From NCBI GenBank assembly GCA_022410635.1, contig JAJVDF010000137.1, forward strand, positions 1,467,955 to 1,531,954: a stretch of DNA of 64,000 bases, given 5' to 3'. Made by a program: the position numbers and the translations under genes. Source of the DNA: Tretioscincus oriximinensis (Eukaryota; Chordata; Lepidosauria; Squamata; Gymnophthalmidae). The notes beneath the pieces were generated by a model. It saw nothing but the letters and a program-made list of their open reading frames with translations. It had not been told where the DNA came from and searched no databases. Of this stretch, positions 43,126 through 53,345 are shown piece by piece (within the stretch, counting starts at the first letter, position 1; each line of letters begins with the position of its first letter).

Positions 43126-43969
43126 TCCCTCCCAGTTTCTATGTAGGAGCCCTAACCAATGCAGCATGGAAACTGGCCACACTGCAGGTGGATGGACCCT
43201 GCCAGATTGCTAGGGCACCCAGTGCAAATGGAAAGCGAACTTCTGAATTGGAGCAAACGGCTGAAAGCTTCTGCCTCGTGCAATCACTTAAAACAGAACA
43301 AGCAAATGGAAAGGGGAGATAAAAGACAGATGGGACTCAGTAACTTTTTCACAACTTTATGTGCGAGGATGTAAGAGAACATTTGCCACCAATCTGTTGG
43401 CGACGCTTTCGCTTACAAGGACTTTCTGTATGAATCTGAATGGAATGTCAAGGCAGCAACCTGATAATCTGAGAACAATCTCACAGTTCCAAGCGAAGCC
43501 ATTAGTCATTTCAAATCCAAAGCACCCTAGCAAATGGCAGCACCCCAATCTCAGCTCAGGATCTTTCTGCTCAACCCATAGACAGAAAACAGCTGTGATG
43601 GATGAAGGAGACGTTCCAAGTCTCCTGAAGAGAAGTATCGGAAACTAAGGGAGCGTCCCACCGACGCTCAGGGGTCCCACATAAACGCCGGGGTAAAACT
43701 CTGCCTCTTTCTTGGAGGGAGAAGGCAGGCCTCTTCACCAGCTGCAGCTCCCAACCTCTGCAGCACTAGGAGGGAACCCCTTTTAGAAAGCGCAAAGTTT
43801 TATCTTGGGCAGGGGTACAGGCAGGGTTAATAATCAGCCTGCAAGTCCCATCCGTGATGCATTTGAGAACGAAAGAGAAACTTTACTTCCATACATAATA
43901 ATGCTTTTGAAGACCATCTTCTGGGGAGCTACAATTAGAGCTGCAATATAGACCTGCCCGTGCCATAGG
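43126..43969. other. Intron, no recognised feature
   Basis: No repeat family or exon was recognised. Confidence 0.35.
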
Positions 43970-44303
43970 ATCTGCAAGGGGGCCCCTCCTGGTTGCACCA
44001 CCCTTTTCAACAGCCAATGGCCTGGGAACCTGGGAAAGGTCCTCCTCAGTGGTTGCACCCAGTCTATGGAGTAGTCTCCCCTCGAGGCGCGTCAGTCGTC
44101 ATCGCTGTACGGTTTTAGAAGATCCTTGAANACGCGTCTTTCACCTGGCCTTTGGCTGAAGAAATGTTATTCTCTTCCCACTTCTGGATGCTGTTTTTAT
44201 ATTGTTTTTAATGGAAATTTTGTATTGTTGCTTTTATTGTTGGCCATTCTGAGATGTTTGGATATAGGGCGGGGTATAAATGTAAATAAATAAATGAATA
44301 AAT
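43970..44303 (+). mobile_element. L2-like LINE 3' part, uninterrupted reference copy
   Basis: The frame near 44045-44110 keeps L2-like words (APSLWSSLPSR). It then runs TCTTTCACCTGGCCTTTGGC, ATTGTTGGCCATTCTGAGAT, GATATAGGGCGGGGTATAAA and TGTAAATAAATAAATG. The CTTTCACCTGGC stretch is the empty version of the site filled by PAL-B in the copy at 5133-5640. Confidence 0.8.
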
Positions 44304-44523
44304 TAGGCTGACCAGATGACCCCTTTTGGGGTAGCCCTGAAAACCCAATTTTGGGGGGCCTCCCGGTTTTTTCTGAGGAAAAAAAATTCAAAAACAAAAC
44401 AAAAAATCCCAAAAAAATCTTTCTTTGAAAATCTTTTCCTCAGCAAAAACTGGGAGGCCCCCCAAAATGGATTTTTCAGCCGCCACCTCCCCCCTGCCCC
44501 AAAGGGGTCATCTGGTCAGCCTA
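44304..44523. mobile_element. PAL-B foldback MITE, copy 3
   Basis: TAGGCTGACCAGATGACCCC at the left, and TCATCTGGTCAGCCTA at the right. The arms hold CCTCCCGGTTTTTTCTGAGG and CCTCAGCAAAAACTGGGAGG. It is inserted in the (AAAT)n tail of the L2-like copy, so any target duplication is hidden in the repeat. Confidence 0.85.
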
Positions 44524-44526
44524 AAA

Positions 44527-44569
<43 letters not shown>

Positions 44570-44571
44570 AT
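44524..44571. repeat. (AAAT)n, continuation of the L2-like tail
   Basis: About 12 AAAT units directly after PAL-B copy 3. They match the AAAT units left of the insertion and are best read as the displaced end of the L2-like tail. Confidence 0.85.
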
Positions 44572-45005
44572 ACCTCTGGTCTATAGCCCCTGGGTCTCCC
44601 ACCCAGGATCCTGTGACCCTAGAATGGGTCTGTAACTGTTCTCCTAACTTCCAGTCTTCCATTGCTGCCTCTTTCTTTAATGACACTGTTTTGCATTACA
44701 CAGTGACCAAAATAAATATCGTTCTAAAGGTTGACTTATTGTGTAGAAGTGCGATTTTAAGCTCAGGGCTAAAAAAGTTTCATAATAAGTAAAAATCTAA
44801 AGTTGGAGGAGAGAGAGTGTGATCACAGACTGTTATTTTGTGAGCATCGTCTGTTTTTTTCCACTCTTGTGCAAGGGCACGCAGGAAAGAGATCGTGGCT
44901 GCATCTGGTCAAATGTTACACTCCTAATTTTAATCTTTGGTGCATAGACAAGAAATATGGAACTCAAAATATTCGATTTGTGCAGAAAAAGGAATTGCTT
45001 TGGGG
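44572..45005. other. Intron, no recognised feature
   Basis: No repeat family or exon was recognised. Confidence 0.35.
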
Positions 45006-45745
45006 TTAGAAACTTATTCATGGTGGTGACAGCTAGCGGCCTGGATAGCTTGAAGACAGGATTAGGTAGGGTTGCCATACGTTCCGGAAAACGGTGACAA
45101 TCACGGTTTTAGGGACAATTTTCCTGTCCCGTCTGGATTGAAAAAAAAAGTTTTAAAATCCCGGATTGCCCCTACCCCCCCGCCGCTAACCCCCCCGCCG
45201 CTAACCCCTGCTGCTGCCGCTAACCCCTGCCGCTGAACCCCCCCGCCGCCACTGCGCGCGTGCGCATGGACGCTTGTGAGACAGGCAGGAAAGAGGTTCT
45301 CCCTGTCTCACTACAAGCGTCCGTATGCGCATGCACGCACCCCCCACCCCACCCCCGTCCCGGTTTTGGGTTGCCATATTAGGATTAGGTAAGTCTGTGG
45401 ATACCACGGATGTAAACAGCTACTAGGGTGGATCTTTTGAAACTGCCTCTGGGGTGGTGCAACAGGAAGTACTCGTGAAATACGTTTGCAGGGAGACAAG
45501 AACAGGTGAAGATTTTGCCTTCCTCTGTTCCAGACTGCCCAGCTGCAACTGGTGGGTAAGACAGAGTGCTGGACTAGGTGGGCTCCGGCCCACGTCAACG
45601 CGCTCTTCTTGCGACCTGCATCCACATGCCTGTGCAGAATAGGGTCTGCCACAGTCCTCCCTGGCGTGTGGATGAGCTACTGTGTCAGTCAGAATTGGCC
45701 TCTGGCCCAATTCAGCAGCGTTTCTCTTATGTCCTTGGTTGTATG
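45006..45745 (+). mobile_element. CR1-L3-like 3' part, interrupted by a GC-rich insert
   Basis: GGTGACAGCTAGCGGCCTGG and ATAGCTTGAAGACAGGATTA break off at 45068 and resume at 45381 with AGGATTAGGTAAGTCTGTGG, then GGTGCAACAGGAAGTACTCG and the UTR. The terminus near 45740 (CTGGCCCAATTCAGCAGCG, TTTCTCTTATGTCC) is preceded by PAL-A words at about 45620-45680. Confidence 0.75.
45069..45380. mobile_element. GC-rich nonautonomous insert with 11-base target duplication
   Basis: AGGATTAGGTA flanks the 312-base insert at 45058-45068 and 45381-45391. The insert starts GGGTTGCCATACGTTCCGG and ends GGTTTTGGGTTGCCATATT, so GGGTTGCCATA occurs at both ends in direct, not inverted, orientation. Inside are a CCGCCGCTAACCC tandem array (about 45175-45250) and a hairpin whose arms are GCGCATGGACGCTTGT and ACAAGCGTCCGTATGCGC. 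It could be a MITE with a rearranged end. Confidence 0.7.
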
Positions 45746-46155
45746 TAGTAAGTTCTTTCCGGACTGGAATTTTCATTAAAAAAAAATAGTTGAAATGAGT
45801 ATTCATCTTGAGAGCTTTGTTTGTAATTGCTGTTAGTCCCATGTCTGTTTATTCTGATACAGGTGATATGGAAAAGTAAGGACAACCCTGGATAAATTAT
45901 TCTGAGACGCTGTTCATAAACACGGTAGGATGTTTTTTTCTGATCCTGTGCTTTATGCAAAGGGCGGCCACAGAAGAAGGCCCTGAAAGATTTTGGTTGG
46001 AACACATCTGGCTACCTCACAAGGACCTTCTGACCATACTCCACTGGGGCAAGAAGAACCTTTGTGTGGAAGGAGCACCTTCTATTCAAGACTGGGTTGG
46101 AACTGGGAGGGACATTCAATAATGTGGGGCTCTGAAAATCAAGCAAGGAAGTCTT
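45746..46155. other. Intron, no recognised feature
   Basis: No repeat family or exon was recognised. Confidence 0.35.
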
Positions 46156-46425
46156 TGTAGAGAAGAAGAGGTAGAGGAAGGAGGAAAGAGGAAGAGGAAG
46201 AAGAGGAGGAAGAGGAAGAAGGGGCATTTTTATATCCTGCTTCTTTCAACCTGAAGGGAAGCCAAGTGGCTTCATCACCTTTTGTTCTTCTCTTCACAAC
46301 AGACACATGTGAAGTAGGTGGGGCTGAGAACTGTGATCACCACAATGTCACCCAGTCGGTTTTTGTAGAGGAATGTTTTCCAGATAGGATCCTGACGATA
46401 CTACAACCGTTATACCAGACTGCTG
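46156..46425 (-). mobile_element. SINE-A copy with GGAAGA tail
   Basis: The purine tail at 46160-46225 is followed by TTTTTATATCCTGCTTCTTT, CTCTTCACAACAGACACATG and GAAGTAGGTGGGGCTGAGAA, then a worn head (TTTCCAGATAGGATCC). Confidence 0.7.
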
Positions 46426-46427
46426 GC

Positions 46428-46650
46428 ATGAGCTTTCATAGGCAAGGCGGCTTCTTTGGGTACTCCATAGCCCTGCCTGGGGGAGCTTATGCCACCTAGC
46501 CAACACTATATTGCCAAAAGGATCCGCTCATCCCTGTGTGGGTGGGGGAGCAAATATTNTTTGGCAACAGTGTACTTCTTGTTAGTCTCTACTGTGACTC
46601 AAGGTTCTCTTGCTAGATTCTCTGGACCCAGACTAACACAGACCAACACA
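46428..46650 (+). mobile_element. Penelope-like terminal remnant, hairpin form
   Basis: GGCATGAGCTTTCATAGGC, CTTCTTTGGGTACTC and GGGAGCTTATGCCACC are an inverted pair of Penelope-like ends. Further right are CTTGTTAGTCTCTACTGTGA and CAGACTAACACAGACC, the distal terminus. Confidence 0.5.
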
Positions 46651-46654
46651 GGCA

Positions 46655-46955
46655 CGGATAGCTCAGTCGCTTAGGAATTCGTCTCTCGCCTGGAAGATTG
46701 CGTTTCGAAGCCCTGTGTGGGACGTGGGGAGCGGTGAGCACCTTCTACTAGCCTGTAGNTCCAGCCAACCCAGCTATTCAAAAGCAGGAACTGCAAGAAA
46801 TTGCAACTGACTGCAAGTAGATACATGGGAACCACCAGAGCCTGGTGGGGAAGATAGAATGTCAGCCTTTGGGCAAAATACCCTTGTAAGCCGCTTTGAG
46901 TCCCTTTGAAAGGTGAGAAAAGCGGGGTATAAGAACCAAGTTCTTCTTCTTCTTC
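46655..46955 (+). mobile_element. SINE-B copy, full length
   Basis: The head is GCACGGATAGCTCAGTCGCT, the body GCTATTCAAAAGCAGGAACT and GAGCCTGGTGGGGAAGATAG. The tail is GCCGCTTTGAGTCCCTTTGA, AAAGCGGGGTATAAGAACC and CTTCTTCTTCTTC. It is very similar to 38288-38610, but its CTT tail stayed short. Confidence 0.85.
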
Positions 46956-47007
46956 AAATTTTGGGCTCTGTTAGGGTTTTTAAATTTGATTCTGGGTATA
47001 TTAATTA

Positions 47008-47215
47008 AATGTTGAGCAAAGGGGCTAGTAGCACTTTGAGACTAACAGGAGAAAAGTGGGTGTCATCAGCTTTCGTAGGCACGTCTACTTCTTCAGAGAG
47101 ATCTTTCAGATGTGCCTACGGAAGCTTCTGCCACCCACTTTTCTCAAGTCAGTCTCAAAGTGCTACTAGCCCCTTTGCTGGACTTTCTACTAGACTAACA
47201 CGGCTGTTTCTCTGA
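47008..47215. repeat. Palindrome made of two inverted Penelope-like termini
   Basis: The left arm is GCAAAGGGGCTAGTAGCACT, TTGAGACTAACAGGAG, CAGCTTTCGTAGGCACG. The right arm is the inverse: CGTGCCTACG-like GTGCCTACGGAAGCTTCTGC, AGTCTCAAAGTGCTACTAGC and CCCTTTGCTGGACTTTC. The arms are about 80 bases with a short centre at about 47095. The distal terminus AGACTAACACGGCTGTTTC follows. Confidence 0.75.
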
Positions 47216-48684
47216 AATTAAATGTTGAAGTGGTACAGTCTTGAGTGGCTTTCTAGCAACAGGTGAGTAGTGGATTTTACGCCTGAGGACCAGAGTGTTC
47301 TTCTCCTTTTAATGAGAATCCTTTTGTTTTTTATCTGCTCCATCTCTAATGCTTCTACTATCACCTCCTTCCATCCTGGAAGCTGCAATAATTCCCCAGG
47401 ACCCCCTTCCCCGCTGATCCATTGCTGATCCTGTAATTAAAAATGCATTTTAGGCTTAAGCTAATGGTATGTAAGAGTTGAATTTAAATCTCTCATAATC
47501 TTAACTATATATATATATACACACAATTTTTTAAAAATCTCAGAGTACAGGCAGGCAATGTATTTAGGGTAGAAATCTGCTGGAAAGGCCCCTCCTGTGG
47601 AAGCAGCCTACGGCCATCACTCATCCTGAAGAGGCAGCTGAAATATGCCCAGCTTTCAATTGTTTTAATATTGCGCACAAGGGAACGGTGAGGAGAATTA
47701 AGTGCCTTATGTTGCTGACTTCTAAGTATCAAATGGATCATCATAAAACCCAAAATACAAAAATCATTTAGAACTCTTTTAGGACCATATGTTCAACTTT
47801 GTAAATGATCATCAACCATAATGCGGCGCTGAGAAAAGCTGAAAGATTAGAGAAGATCAGCACTCATTATAAAGAGAGGCTTATAACAAAATATATGTTC
47901 CATCACCACTGATGCTATGCACATGTCCACACATGTGCGCATAGAGGCGCAGGCTAGAGGTGACAATATCCATTCCGTGTTTCAACATTCAATCAAATGG
48001 TTGGTGCCGGAAGTTGCTCACCTCAACCAAAGAAGCATAGTTTGCATCTCGAGAAATTTGATGAAACCAAACTGATCCCACACTTGCAAACGAACTATTT
48101 GATCCAAGGTCCTTCCTACACAAGGATTTATTTGGGCCTATGGCACAGGCACACAAGGGGTTAAAATCCACAGTGTTAAAAATCTTGGAAATCTTCATGG
48201 AACCAGCAAGATAACTAACCAGGAAGTAAATACTGAGCATGCTCAGCCAGTGATTCATCCTGCCATAATCCGGTTAAGGAGCGGTACAAGGAAGGCTTCC
48301 CGCCTCCCCAGCTGTAGGCATGCAAAACATTAGCTAAAGAATATTGCGGGGCAAAGGACCTTTTTCCTGGGTGCCTCGTAAAAGCTCCCTTGACCCAAGG
48401 GGCAGAGACATCGTGATGTCACTACCATCACAGTAGGAGAACGTTGTGCGCCAGCAGCCATAATCTTTCCCGTAGAATAAGAGCTAATATTCCAATGTAA
48501 ATTCCTCCTCAAAAGGAATAGGGCAGAAAGGCTCCAACAGTTAGCACTGGCTGTGGTTTTGTTCTTTTTNAAAAAAAATGAAAACAAAATTGTATTTTTT
48601 GTTTCCAAACAAGTTTGGAATTGAACATAAACAGCCATAATATTTTACAGGAATGAACCAAACGAATGGGTGACTTTCTGCCTC
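47216..48684. other. Intron with short shared repeat at 48180-48250
   Basis: A (TA)n/(AC) patch lies at about 47505-47525. The 48180-48250 part pairs with 16980-17045. No exon was recognised. Confidence 0.35.
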
Positions 48685-48925
48685 TGAAGGACCTAGGAGG
48701 AGTCCTGCTGGGTGAGGCCACAGCCCATTGACCAGCCCTGGGCCACAACCTCACACAGGAGGTGGGACAAAACTCCCTCTTGCTCTCAGCTCCCTGCAAA
48801 TGGAGGTGGCGCCTGGGCATCCGCCCTAAGTAAGATCACGAGAAGATCTGCTGGATTAGGCCAAAGCCTATCTGGGGGTGGGGGGGTGGGGCGGGGCGCA
48901 CAATTATTTCTTAACCTTCTGAAGC
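48685..48925 (-). mobile_element. Two CR1-L3-like terminal fragments
   Basis: GACCTAGGAGGAGTCCTGCT, GGGTGAGGCCACAGCCCATT at about 48690, and AGATCTGCTGGATTAGGCC, AAAGCCTATCTGGGG at about 48843, are two successive ends. A short G-rich patch follows them. Confidence 0.6.
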
Positions 48926-48971
48926 ATCTGTCTTGACTCCCAGCATCTGGTGAGGCTGGAGGTTTTGAANC

Positions 48972-49195
48972 CAGGCGTGAATGGCTCAGGTGTTAAGAGT
49001 CGGTCTTCCACATGAGAGGTCTATTCTTGAAACTCTGGGTCTGCTGCATAGAGGGGTGAATGCGCTCTCTATTGGCCTCAGCTTCAGCCAACTCAGCTAT
49101 TCGAAAGAAAGTAGATTTGCAGTCTACATTTCAAATAGATTTATGCGTACCACCATTAACCTGGTGGGGAAGATAGAATAGAGGTATGCCGTTGG
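48972..49195 (+). mobile_element. SINE-B copy, shortened tail
   Basis: The head is AGGCGTGAATGGCTCAGGTG and AAGAGTCGGTCTTCCACATG, and the body is CAGCCAACTCAGCTATTCGA and TAACCTGGTGGGGAAGATAG. It ends before the (CTT)n tail. Confidence 0.75.
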
Positions 49196-49848
49196 TAGAA
49201 AATGTAAAAAAAATTAGTACGATTTTAGTGATCAGATTCTGGACAAGAAATCCGTTCTGTGTCTGAGACCACTGAGAAGTTCCAATGGACAAGACCCTTC
49301 CGCTCCCCTTCCTTTAAAGTCCAGGGCGGGGAGTGAAGCGGCATCGCTTGGACCCAAAGGCAGGGCTGGGTGTCTTTGCTATCCAAGATAAACGCTTGGA
49401 TAGTTACTTTTTAATTGCTTTATTGCTAGAAGTTTTCAATGAAGCCATAAAAAGAAGGAAAGGGAGGGGGATCGGCCTAATTGCCTCAAGATGGATATGT
49501 AATGCATAAATTTCTTGTTTAATGGAACTGGTAATAGACCACCTGTTTCAGTCGCCATTTTCCATTCAGAGCATGAATTAATACTCCTTTTGTATGGGCC
49601 CAGAGTGAAATTGCAATTGCGCATTTGAAAATTCATTGGTTGGGCTTTAAAAAAAAACAACCCTTCATTTAGGGATATTCAGTCTTATTCCATGAGTTGC
49701 TGTAAGTTCACATTGCTTCAATTAAAAAAACCCCATGATTTGTGCTTCTTCCAGGGTCGCTTGGGCTTCTTCGGGGGAGGGGGGGGTCACAGTGTGTATG
49801 TGTGGAAGGGAGACTGGAATATTCACGGAAAGCACCTGTATATTTTCT
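49196..49848. other. Intron, no recognised feature
   Basis: No repeat family or exon was recognised; a G run occurs at about 49780-49788. Confidence 0.35.
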
Positions 49849-49849
49849 A

Positions 49850-50110
49850 TTTTCTTACATCCCAGGAAGTCATCAGACAGTGGAATGAATTGCCAGAAGA
49901 GGTGGTGGCAGCAAGCAGCTATTAAGGAAAGGGCTACGGAGAGCAGATACTGAATACTTCNCTACGGCCTGTGGATTGGAGAGGAAGGCATTAGGCCGCT
50001 GAAGGTCACTTGAAGGGAATCTAGAACGCGGAAAGATTTTGGCTCCTTCCTCTGATTAGGTTGTGCAGAAGCCACCGAATGACACAGGACGCTGCACTAT
50101 AAGGGATGCG
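49850..50110 (+). mobile_element. LINE ORF-end remnant, CR1-like
   Basis: The plus frame reads EVIRQWNELPEEVVAASS, the CR1-superfamily ORF end, and then diverges from the CR1-L3-like copies in its UTR (CTACGGCCTGTGGATTGGAG). It may be a second subfamily. Confidence 0.55.
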
Positions 50111-50274
50111 GACAACCTCAGTCAGAAGGAATTTATGTAGGAGAGGTATCTCATGTAAGAGCAGATACTTATTAGGTACTGCCTCTGGGTTGGATGGACA
50201 AGCAGGATGATTCTGAAAGTCACCCGCAAAGATTTTAAATAAATAACATGAAGAGCAACTTACAATGGTGCTTC

Positions 50275-50991
50275 AGAAATCCTGCCTGTTATTCCATCTT
50301 GGAGGCAGGATCAAGAAAACCAGCCCAGTAGCTATTTATACTATTGGCGTCCATAAACCTGCCTAATCCTATCTTAAAGCTATCCAGGCTGCTAGCTACT
50401 ACCACTTCCTCTGGAAGTAAATTCCATAGCCCAACGATCCTCTGAGTGAAAAAATATTTTCCCTTGTCTGTTCTAACTCTTATGCCCAAATGTTTCAAGG
50501 AATGTGTCCTGGTCCTAGTGTTGAGCGATAGAGAAAACAATTGTTCTCTATTCACCTTGCACGATCACCTCTTAAATGCCATCTTTTGAGGGTGAAGAGG
50601 CCTAGACATTGCAACCCAATTTCATAAGGAAGATGTCCCAGCGCCATGATCATTCTTGTTGCCCGTTTTTTGCAGCTTCTCCAGTATCTTTTGAAAGATG
50701 TGATGAGCAGAACTGTACACAGTATTCTAAATGTGGACTCACATAGATTTATAAAGAGGAAAAACGACATTTGCTGACCTGCTTTCAATACCTTTTCCAA
50801 TCACTCCTAACACTGAATTTGCTTTTTTTCACTGCTGGTGGACTCTGGGCTGATCCCTTCATTGAATTATCCACCAACACTTAAATGGGGGATCTTTGCC
50901 CCAGTGTGCATGATTTTGCACTTGCTTAGGTTGAAGTGGACTTGCCACTTTGTTGCCCAAGAGTTATCACTACCATAAACAATTTAGTGAC
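50275..50991 (-). mobile_element. Older CR1-L3-like copy, host of a younger insertion
   Basis: In minus orientation the ORF end is readable (NTRTRTHSLKHLGIRVRTDK, then IVGLWNLLPEEVVVASSL). Upstream coding continues through 50830-50955. The copy is cut at 50991/51000 by a sense-strand copy and continues at 51825-51890 with the inverse of EIAKFAD coding. Confidence 0.85.
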
Positions 50992-50999
50992 ATCAGCAA

Positions 51000-51816
51000 G
51001 AAAAGGATCTTGGGTGCTGGTGGACAATTCAATGAAGACGTCAACCCAGTGTGCAGCATCAGCAAAAAAGGCAAATTCCATGTTGGGGATAATTAGGAAA
51101 GGAATCAAAAACAAGTCAGCAAATGTTGTTTTTCCTCTTTATAAATCTGTGGTGAGGCCACATTTGGATTCCTGTGTTCAATTCTGGTCACCACATCTCA
51201 AGAGGGATATTTTGGAAATGGAGAAGGTGCAAAAAAGGGCAACAAAAATGATCAAGGGTCTGGAGCACCTCCCTTATGAAGTCAGGCTGCAATGTCTGGG
51301 CCTCTTTAGCCTCGAAAGGCGACGTTTGAGAGGTGATCTGATTGAAGTGTACAAAATCATGCATGGGATGGACAGGGTGAATAGAGAAAAAATGTTTTCT
51401 CTCTCCCACAACACTAGGACCAGGGGGCCCTCCTTAAAACTGTTGGGTAGAAAAGTGAGAACAGACAAAGGAAAGTATTTTTTCACCCAGAGGGTCATCG
51501 GCCTGTGGAATTTACTTCCTGAAGAGGTAGTGGTAGCTAACAGCTTGGATAGTTTCAAGACTGGACTAGACAGGTTTATGGACACCAGGGGTATAAACGG
51601 GTCCCAGGACGGATGTCTGGATGTTGCCTCCGGGATGGAGCAACAGGCAGGACTCCTGAAGTACCATTTGCAGGGAGTCATGAACAGGAGCATATTTTGC
51701 TTTCCTCTGTTCAGACTGCCCAGGGGCATCTGGTGGGCCTCTGTGTGACACAGAATGCTGGACTTGATGGGCTGTGGCCTGATCCAGTATGGCTCTTCTT
51801 ATATTCTTATGTTCTT
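51000..51816 (+). mobile_element. Young CR1-L3-like copy, 5' truncated, with 8-base target duplication
   Basis: One open frame runs through the whole coding part: KKANSMLGIIRKGIKNKSAN, RATKMIKGLEHLPYEVRLQ, NTRTRGPSLKLLGRKVRT and VIGLWNLLPEEVVVANSL. The UTR ends in TTATATTCTTATGTTCTT. ATCAGCAA lies on both sides (50992-50999 and 51817-51824). Reverse transcriptase and endonuclease are lost by 5' truncation, so it is not autonomous. The intact frame suggests recent insertion. Confidence 0.9.
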
Positions 51817-51824
51817 ATCAGCAA

Positions 51825-51890
51825 ACTTGGCTATCTCACTATTTATCTCAGCAGCCAGATCATTTATGAATATATTGAAAAGCAGAAGTA
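51825..51890 (-). mobile_element. Continuation of the older CR1-L3-like copy
   Basis: ACTTGGCTATCTCACTATTT, ATCTCAGCAGCCAGATCATT and ATATTGAAAAGCAGAAG match the reverse-transcriptase motif C neighbourhood at 37045-37110. They join to 50275-50991 when the insertion is removed. Confidence 0.85.
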
Positions 51891-53040
51891 TGGATTTCGT
51901 GCCTGCAACCCAGAACCCTGCAGGGCCTCAGGTGCTGTTCCAACATATTTTTAATCCATATGTAGTCCTGGAGTACCTTTTCTGCTTAGATTTCATTGCT
52001 ATACTTTTACCTCTCTGCACTTCTTTTCCCTGGCCCTTTCTTTGACTTAAAAGGATTAACTACTGTACATGAGTTGCCCTTGACCTAATTAGTCTCCTCA
52101 CCCATATTTCCAAGTCTGCAGCTATTTCCTGCAGTCAGTTTGCTACATATCATCTGTCCCAGACAGTTGCATCCTAATTTATGAAGAAGTAAATTAGTCT
52201 ACAACATCTGGTGCCGCCGACCTTTTTCTTGTTAGTCTCTAAAGTGATACAAGGCCCCTTTGCCAAATTTCCACCTGATTTAGCCTGGTTCCTCTGGACT
52301 GTAGACTGATGAAAAGTAGGTGTTGGAAAAAACAAAACCACTCTGGACTTTTCCCAGGAGGGGCCGCGTGTGGAAATGCTTCTAGAAAATTCCCTCTGCA
52401 GAGAAATGCTGCAAAGAGAAGGAATTTCCAAAAACATTGTGTCTAGCCATTTATCTAAACAAGATAAAGAGAATTAAAACTGCCTCTTACAAGAAGAATT
52501 AATGCACCATGGAGGCAGTTCTTGTAGGGAAAACAGAACAAAGCTTTGCATAGATTCACAGGTAGCCATGAATCTTTCAGAAGAGATAATAGGGAGGCCT
52601 GCAGAGCTGGTAACAAACAGTTTGACAAAGCAACCCCCCCAGAGTCCATACAGCATGGGGCCAGATCTTTCAGAAGTTCCTGATTTCCTCTCATTTTGCA
52701 GGAATGCACGTGGAAGGGAGAATCAAGAGAAAGCCCAAGAGAAGGCTCCTTTTAAGGAACTTTATCTGCTTCCTACACTTGCTGGGATTTTCTTTTTCAG
52801 TGGAAACTGTTTATATTTATGTAATCCAGACCTGAGGCTCATGCTGAGCAAGTCTACTGCTGAACTTGGATAATAATCATTAATATGCATTTTTAATACC
52901 TGCAAAGCCTACGACGGGAAACCTCTTCAGTCTTGCTGAAAGACGNGATACCCGGGAGGGTGAGAAGTGTTGCTAATACCCATCCTGCAAAGAACAAGAC
53001 CCTGGAGGTGGCTATAGTCAGGATAGGCCCCATGGGCTAC
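51891..53040. other. Intron with a Penelope-like scrap at 52185-52270
   Basis: CTTGTTAGTCTCTAAAGTGA and CAAGGCCCCTTTGCC at about 52227-52263 are a Penelope-like terminal scrap. The rest has no recognised feature. Confidence 0.4.
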
Positions 53041-53345
53041 AGAACCCATAGGCAGATGGTGTTAGATTAATCTATAGACAGATAAATAGATTGATAGATG
53101 AATGGATGGATGGACAGAGGGAAGGACAGACACACAGAGATGATGACAACGAGGACACTTGACTACAAAAACTCATGCAACGTTCCTTTATCTTATAAGT
53201 GCTACAAAACCACATAGATAGAGATATAGAGAGATAGATAGATATAGAGAGATATAGGTAGGTAGGTAGATAGGTAGATACATACTTTTCATATATACAA
53301 AGAGACCAACTGACCGACCGACTGACCGACAGACAGACAATCACC
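53041..53345. repeat. GATA/GGTA/GACC microsatellite cluster around a Penelope-like scrap
   Basis: Short-unit repeats (ATAGATAGATATAGAGAG, GGTAGGTAGGTAGATAGG, GACCGACCGACTGACCGAC) flank 53150-53220, which is the inverse of the repeat at 33737-33812. Confidence 0.7.
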
